From: JAABYT01 sp964194585
GTDB taxonomy: Bacteria > Pseudomonadota > Gammaproteobacteria > HK1
NCBI GenBank assembly: GCA_964194585.1
Contig: CAXMNG010000316.1
Coordinates: forward strand, 1-11,754
Direction of reading: 5' to 3'
DNA: 11,754 nt
The notes beneath the pieces were generated by a model. The model was not told the origin of the DNA and searched no databases. It was given only the letters and a program-made list of their open reading frames with translations. Positions within the stretch are counted from its first letter, which is position 1, and every line of letters begins with the position of its first letter. Positions 7,894-11,754 of the stretch are shown piece after piece. Position numbers and translations under genes: made by a program.

Positions 7894-7970
7894 CGTAGGT
7901 TGGGCTGAGCTTGCGAAGCCCAACATGCCGGCCTGGAATGTTGGGCTTCGCAAGCTCAGCCCAACCTACG
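7894..7970. repeat. Perfect 33-bp inverted repeat (REP-like), likely bidirectional terminator
   Basis: Arms 7894-7926 and 7938-7970 are exact reverse complements over 33 bp, separated by 11 nt (GCCGGCCTGGA). Each arm is itself a hairpin: GTTGGGCT and AGCCCAAC flank a 10-nt centre, GAGCTTGCGA. The element lies between the end of the transporter operon (7887) and the stop side of the opposing operon (7993), so both transcripts can end in it. The arm sequence (GTAGGTTGGGCT followed later by AGCCCAACA) resembles dispersed repeats common in proteobacterial intergenic regions. That resemblance is from memory and was not searched. No transposase or target duplication is visible nearby. Confidence 0.85.
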
Positions 7971-7992
7971 GTGCTCCCATTAGACGGAAAAG

Positions 7993-8595
7993 CTACGTCA
8001 GGCCCATGAGCTCCAACGTGGTCTTGCCGGCGGCGATGCCGTCCTTGATTCGCGCTTCCTTGTCGGCGATTTTCTGCAGGCCCAATCGAACATCGGTCAT
8101 CGCCGCCGTCGGGATGACGATAACACCGTCTCTGTCAGCGACGATGATGTCACCTGGCTCGACGCTCACGCCGCCACATTGAATCGATCCGCCGAGCTCA
8201 CCGGGTTCTTCTTTGCGCGTGCCCGACGGTGCAAGGCCGCGGCAGAACACCGGGAATCCGAGCTCTTCGATATCGCCGCCGTCGCGCACGGTACCGTCCA
8301 GGACGAGACCGGCAATGGCACGATGCTGACAGGCCAGGGCGAGAATCTCGCCGAAAGGACCGAAACGGCAGTCCCCGGACGTCTCCACTACCAGCACGTC
8401 CCCGGGGTGCGCTTCGGCGATGGCGCGGTGGATTGCCAGGTTTTGCCCCGGCGGACTCGACACCGTAAAGGCAGGGCCCGTCACGGACATCGCATCTGCG
8501 AGGGGACGAATACGAAAGTCCATGGCCTTCACGCGCTCGTCGGCGTCGCAGTAATTGCCCAGGGGAAACTGCTGCTCTTTTTCAGTCTTACTCAT
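7993..8595 (-). CDS. RraA/HMG-aldolase-fold protein (aldolase or decarboxylase-like)
   Basis: A 200-residue protein of the RraA-like family, once annotated as 'dimethylmenaquinone methyltransferase'. Landmarks are IRPL (29-32), GPAFTV (40-45), PGDVLVVE (64-71), GPFGEILALA (79-88) and GLVLDGTVRDGGDIEELGFPVF (starting at 96, split by Gly106-Gly107). Arg104-Asp105 is the substrate/metal pair of the family, with Glu83 preceding Arg104 by 20 intervening residues. The domain ends with VEPGDIIVADRDGVIVIP, and a C-terminal helix follows. Relatives are Mg-dependent 4-hydroxy-4-methyl-2-oxoglutarate aldolases with oxaloacetate decarboxylase activity; E. coli RraA instead inhibits RNase E. The catabolic neighbours and retained Arg-Asp favour an enzyme. 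It is the last gene of a three-gene minus-strand operon, starting 10 nt after the oxidoreductase stop, with only a weak ribosome site. Confidence 0.85.
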   Translation of the reverse strand: MSKTEKEQQFPLGNYCDADERVKAMDFRIRPLADAMSVTGPAFTVSSPPGQNLAIHRAIAEAHPGDVLVVETSGDCRFGPFGEILALACQHRAIAGLVLDGTVRDGGDIEELGFPVFCRGLAPSGTRKEEPGELGGSIQCGGVSVEPGDIIVADRDGVIVIPTAAMTDVRLGLQKIADKEARIKDGIAAGKTTLELMGLT

Positions 8596-8605
8596 ACAGG
8601 CAACT

Positions 8606-9565
8606 CTATGCGGCGAGCATGTCTTCGATCAGAATCTGCACCGATAGCGCATCGGCGAAGTCCGGCATCGAATGGCTGGCGCCGGCAATGGCTGCCGCGG
8701 CGTTGTCGAGCTGCAGCTGGTAGCCGAGCTGGCGCGGGTCGTCGATGTGGGTCAGTTGAGGTTCCCATTCACCGCCGTTACTGGTCACCAGGCGATTCCA
8801 GTCGACGATGCGGCAGGACTGGTGCGAGCCCCAGATCGTGTACTCCACCAGATCCGGGCCCACACCACCGACGCTGCCGGCGACGGACACCGGCAACTCA
8901 CCGGCCTGGAGCTCGGCGACCAAATGCGATTCAGCGCGCGCAGCGTCAGGAAAACGCACCGCGGCGTTGCGAAGCTCCACGGGGCCGAACAATCGCTGGG
9001 TGAGGTACACCCAGTGCGATAGCACTTCCCTGGCGAATCCCCCCTGCTCGCGGAAGCCGAGCCAGGCGGCGGCGTCTATCTGCCACTCGCGCGGCCATTG
9101 TGAAAAATGCACGCGCACGTCGACGCCGGCGAAATCGCCCAGGCTCCCCGCCGCCAGGCGCTTTTCCACCTCGCGAACGGCGGCGGCGGATGCCAGCGAG
9201 AAGTTGACGATGTTGACGACTCCGGCCGCCTGCGCCTGCTCCACCAGCCCGCGGCTTTGCGCGACGTCGACGCCCAGGGGTTTCTCGCAATAAACCGCTT
9301 TGCCCGCCTGCATGGCTGCGACGGAATACTCTTTGTGCCACACGGGCGGGCACGCGATGTAGACGACGCCGGTGCCACCGTCGTTAATGGCGTCCCCGGG
9401 GGAGCCGGCGATTCGGATCTCCGGGTACAGCTCACGGGTGCGGTCACAGGCGCCAGCGTCCGGATCCCAAGCCGACAGCACGCTGAACTGCCGATTGGCG
9501 GCCATGCTGGCCAGCATGCGTTGGCCCATGACACCGAGGCCAATGACCGAAACCGCGTGTGGCAC
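8606..9565 (-). CDS. Gfo/Idh/MocA-family NAD(P)-dependent oxidoreductase
   Basis: A 319-residue dehydrogenase. The N-terminal Rossmann fold shows GLGVMG (9-14) with Asp34 after the second strand, which favours NAD. The family hallmark CEKPLG is at 93-98, with Lys95 as the likely catalytic lysine. The C-terminal alpha/beta domain includes GGFAREVLSH (175-184), where His184 matches the conserved catalytic histidine. The residue four positions before it, usually Asp, is Glu180 here. Members typically oxidise or reduce sugars, inositols, cyclic polyols or similar compounds; this substrate is unknown. The length is slightly short of the usual 330-390. It lies 6 nt after the amidohydrolase stop and 10 nt before the RraA-like start, so the three are almost certainly co-transcribed and probably act on successive intermediates. 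Confidence 0.87.
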   Translation of the reverse strand: MPHAVSVIGLGVMGQRMLASMAANRQFSVLSAWDPDAGACDRTRELYPEIRIAGSPGDAINDGGTGVVYIACPPVWHKEYSVAAMQAGKAVYCEKPLGVDVAQSRGLVEQAQAAGVVNIVNFSLASAAAVREVEKRLAAGSLGDFAGVDVRVHFSQWPREWQIDAAAWLGFREQGGFAREVLSHWVYLTQRLFGPVELRNAAVRFPDAARAESHLVAELQAGELPVSVAGSVGGVGPDLVEYTIWGSHQSCRIVDWNRLVTSNGGEWEPQLTHIDDPRQLGYQLQLDNAAAAIAGASHSMPDFADALSVQILIEDMLAA

Positions 9566-9571
9566 GGCCGG

Positions 9572-10807
9572 TTACTGTGCAGCGGCGAGAGCGGACACCG
9601 CCGCGTCGGCTTCACCGGGCTTCGCGTGCGCTTTCGCGCCCCGCTTGATTACCAGGCGGTGGCGCGCGCTATCCGCGACCGCATCGATGTCTTCCAGCGG
9701 GTTGCCCTCGACTATCAGCAGATCCGCCAGGTTGCCATCCTGGATCCGCCCGGTTTTCTCCAGACGCATGAGATCTGCCGCGTTGGAAGTCGAGAAGGTG
9801 ATGGCATCCATGGGACTGATACCCACGTCGACCATGTAGCGCAACTCCTGCGCGTTCTCACCGTGGTGATTGAATGGCGTTCCCGCGTCGGTACCCATGG
9901 CGATGCGCCCGCCCGCTTCGTAGAACATCTTGATGGAGTGCCGATGGGTCTCGGATACCCGTGTCGCTTTCTCGATCACGTAGTCCGGGATCCCCTGATC
10001 GCCGGCCGCGAGAATATTTTTCAGCGCCGACAGGGTGGGGACCAGGTAGGTGCGCCGTTCCAGCATCTCCTCGATGCATTTGTCCGACAGGAAGATACCG
10101 TGCTCGATGGAGTCGATACCGCCGCGCACCGCGTTCAGTATGCCTTCGGTCCCCTGGGCATGGCTCGCGCAGGGCTTGTGGAAACGGTGCCCCTCGGCGA
10201 TGCCGGCGGCCATTTCTTCCGCGGAGTAGTGGGCATCTTCCGGGTCCACGCCGGGGGTCATGACACCGCCGGTGGCCATGATTTTCACCAGGTCCGAGCC
10301 CGCGTGCACCTGCTCGCGGACCGCCTTCACCACGTCCTCGATGCCGTCCGCGACGCGCCCGAAGCGGTTGCCGTGCCCGCCGGTCATGCAGATCATGCGC
10401 CCGGAGGCGCGAATCGTCGGTCCCTGGAACTGGCCGCCATTGCAGACGTCCCGGGCCGCGAACTCGAGATAGTCCTTGCCGCCACAATCCCGAATCGCCG
10501 TGATGCCGCCGGCGAGGCTGCGCTGGGCGTTGGCCAGCGCACGAACCGCAATGGCGCCGGGCCGCATCTTCTCCGTGACCTCCCCGGGGTTCGACTCGGC
10601 GTCGAAGCACAGGTGCACGTGGCAGTCGATGAGACCGGGCACCAGCGTGGCGTCGTCGTCGAGGACGAGTTCCTCGCCTTGATAGCCTTCGAACTCGGAA
10701 TTCGGCGCAACCCGGACGATGCGTTCGCCCTCGACCAAGACCCCGTGCTGTGTGAGCGTGCCGCCGATCCCATCGACGATTCGCGGGCAACGCAATAACA
10801 GGCCCAT
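9572..10807 (-). CDS. Metal-dependent amidohydrolase, imidazolonepropionase/prolidase-like
   Basis: A 411-residue amidohydrolase-superfamily enzyme with the same plan as the one at 839-2071 but clearly divergent. Metal ligands visible are His63 and His65 (DCHVH), Lys175 (LVKIMATGG, the likely carbamylated lysine), His216 (ASHAQG), His236 (SIEHGI) and Asp307 (MGTDAGTP). GGHGN (143-147) stands where the other enzyme has GGHGD. The C-terminal sandwich strand (GNLADLLIVEGNP) is followed by an Ala-rich tail of about 20 residues. Relatives cleave dipeptides (Xaa-Pro, Xaa-Lys/Arg) or cyclic amides; the exact substrate is unknown. There is no signal peptide. The ATG has a TGGAG ribosome site on the minus strand (10815-10819). 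It is the first gene of the minus-strand operon, transcribed divergently from the aminotransferase-like gene. Confidence 0.9.
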   Translation of the reverse strand: MGLLLRCPRIVDGIGGTLTQHGVLVEGERIVRVAPNSEFEGYQGEELVLDDDATLVPGLIDCHVHLCFDAESNPGEVTEKMRPGAIAVRALANAQRSLAGGITAIRDCGGKDYLEFAARDVCNGGQFQGPTIRASGRMICMTGGHGNRFGRVADGIEDVVKAVREQVHAGSDLVKIMATGGVMTPGVDPEDAHYSAEEMAAGIAEGHRFHKPCASHAQGTEGILNAVRGGIDSIEHGIFLSDKCIEEMLERRTYLVPTLSALKNILAAGDQGIPDYVIEKATRVSETHRHSIKMFYEAGGRIAMGTDAGTPFNHHGENAQELRYMVDVGISPMDAITFSTSNAADLMRLEKTGRIQDGNLADLLIVEGNPLEDIDAVADSARHRLVIKRGAKAHAKPGEADAAVSALAAAQ

Positions 10808-10953
10808 GACCGATCTCCAGTGTGTGTACTGTCTGGCTGTCGCCTGCGCGGCGGGAACGCGTAGACACCGAGGGCATAGCTTACGCGCTGGGGCGTTCTG
10901 TTACTATCTCGGTCCGCTCGGCCAACCACTCCGACGCGACGGACGGCGTCTCC
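10808..10953. promoter_or_regulatory. Divergent regulatory region between the minus-strand operon and the aminotransferase gene
   Basis: These 146 bp must hold promoters for both directions. An inverted repeat, CGCGTA (10858-10863) and TACGCG (10882-10887) with 18 nt between, lies near the middle and could be an operator or chance in GC-rich DNA. A TACTAT -10-like box (10902-10907) points to the plus-strand gene, but I find no good -35 partner. No clear promoter was seen for the minus strand. No regulator gene is present in the window. Confidence 0.3.
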
Positions 10954-11754
10954 ATGCTCGGCAATCAGAAATCCCTGTTCTCCTTGCCCGAAGACCTGCA
11001 TTTTCTGAACTGCGCCTCCAGGGCGCCACTGCTCAATAAAGCGCAAGCGCTTGGCGTTGCCGGTCTGCGCCGGCAGATCGCGCCGTCGAATCCCACCCCC
11101 GACGAATATGCCCGGGAGTCGGAAGAGCTGCGTCGCGCCGTGGCCGATCTCATCAATGCGAGTCCCGATCAGATCGCCATCACGCCGTCGGTGAGCTATG
11201 GCGTCGCCATCGCCGCGCACAACCTGCGGCTTCGAGGCGGGCAGAATGTCGTGTCCATGGAGGAGGAGTTTCCCAGCGATGTGTACGCGTGGATGGAACG
11301 CTGCCGAAAGGATAGCGCCGAGCTTCGCAGCGTCGCCAGACCGGAGGACACGGCGAGGGTAGCGTCGTTATGGAACGAGCGTCTGCTGGATGCCATCGAC
11401 GCACAAACTGCCGTGGTGAATGTCTCTTCGGTGCACTGGACCGACGGGGTGCGCTTCGATCTGGAGGCCATCGGTCAGCGCGCCCGGGAGGTGGGGGCGA
11501 TGTTCGTCGTCGATGGCACACAGTCCATCGGGGCCGTGGATTTCGACTTCGCCCGTATCCAGCCGGACTTGCTCGTATGTGCCGGCTACAAGTGGCTGCT
11601 GGGTCCCTATCAAATCGGATTCGCGGCCATCGGCGAGCGCTTGATGGACGCCGATCCCTTCGAGTATCACTGGAGCAATCGCGCGGGCAGCCACGATACC
11701 ACCGCGACCGCTTACCGGCAGGAGTACGAGACGGGCGCCCGGCGCTTCGACGTG
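10954..11754 (+). CDS. Class V aminotransferase-fold PLP enzyme, N-terminal part (runs off the window)
   Basis: An open frame of 267 codons reaches the right edge without a stop, so perhaps a third of the protein is missing. It is a fold-type I PLP enzyme of the class V group (cysteine desulfurase, kynureninase, isopenicillin N epimerase-like). The N-terminus FSLPEDLHFLNCASRAPL is typical of the group. Residues 154-165 (VVNVSSVHWTDG) form the strand before the cofactor region. VVDGTQSIGAVDFD (185-198) supplies Asp187, which contacts the pyridine nitrogen, and Gln190. AGYKWLLGP (210-218) carries the Schiff-base lysine Lys213. The residue before Lys213 is Tyr, as in kynureninases, rather than the His of cysteine desulfurases. 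The ATG at 10954 gives the expected N-terminus but has no strong ribosome site. The substrate is unknown. Confidence 0.83.
   Translation, partial: MLGNQKSLFSLPEDLHFLNCASRAPLLNKAQALGVAGLRRQIAPSNPTPDEYARESEELRRAVADLINASPDQIAITPSVSYGVAIAAHNLRLRGGQNVVSMEEEFPSDVYAWMERCRKDSAELRSVARPEDTARVASLWNERLLDAIDAQTAVVNVSSVHWTDGVRFDLEAIGQRAREVGAMFVVDGTQSIGAVDFDFARIQPDLLVCAGYKWLLGPYQIGFAAIGERLMDADPFEYHWSNRAGSHDTTATAYRQEYETGARRFDV

Noticed and set aside
6895..7953. A 352-codon open frame on the minus strand running into the inverted repeat
   Set aside because: It is antisense to an ATPase with all ABC motifs, and its start lies inside the palindromic repeat.
7925..8182. A plus-strand open frame beginning within the inverted repeat
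   Set aside because: It is antisense to the RraA-like gene, starts in the repeat loop and arm, and has no coding features of its own.
9107..10798. A 563-codon open frame on the plus strand
   Set aside because: It lies antisense to the amidohydrolase and oxidoreductase genes, spans their junction, has no recognisable domain, and its His/Asp/Arg/Gly-rich translation is what GC-rich codon use produces on the opposite strand.
1..11754. CRISPR arrays, tRNA or rRNA genes, insertion sequences and phage genes
   Set aside because: No spaced direct repeats, cloverleaf-like genes, transposase motifs or phage genes were seen on reading both strands; the only notable repeat is the inverted one at 7894-7970.

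Overview
The window looks like chromosomal DNA from a GC-rich, Gram-negative proteobacterium, most likely a gammaproteobacterium. The evidence is a complete periplasmic-binding-protein ABC transporter, a SYLF/Ysc84-type protein tail, short intergenic gaps with GGAGG-like ribosome sites, and a dispersed-repeat-type palindrome built on GTTGGGCT/AGCCCAAC. The taxonomic call is an inference. There is no sign of phage, transposase, CRISPR, tRNA or rRNA, and all complete genes are intact.

Layout from left to right: the 3' end of a SYLF-domain gene (+, 1-180) converges on a VOC/glyoxalase-fold gene (-, 228-689), with a strong hairpin between their stops. A 149-bp divergent region leads to a metal-dependent amidohydrolase (+, 839-2071). 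It is followed by a five-gene dipeptide/oligopeptide-type ABC importer (+, 2210-7887): binding protein, two permeases, two ATPases. A hairpin with a UUCG loop separates the binding-protein gene from the permease genes. A perfect 33-bp inverted repeat (7894-7970) ends this block. It faces a tight three-gene minus-strand operon: amidohydrolase (10807-9572), Gfo/Idh/MocA oxidoreductase (9565-8606), RraA/HMG-aldolase-fold protein (8595-7993). A 146-bp divergent region then leads to a class V aminotransferase-fold gene (+, from 10954) that runs off the right edge.

Together this reads as a catabolic locus. A peptide-like solute would be captured in the periplasm and imported by the Dpp/Opp-type transporter. 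Two imidazolonepropionase/prolidase-like amidohydrolases would hydrolyse it, and the products would pass through an NAD(P)-dependent oxidoreductase, an aldolase/decarboxylase-fold enzyme and possibly a PLP enzyme. The enzyme families are clear from motifs. The substrate and the order of reactions cannot be read from the sequence. The best candidate for something undescribed is the combination itself: two non-identical amidohydrolases flanking a peptide importer, one of them in an operon with a Gfo/Idh enzyme and an RraA-fold protein.
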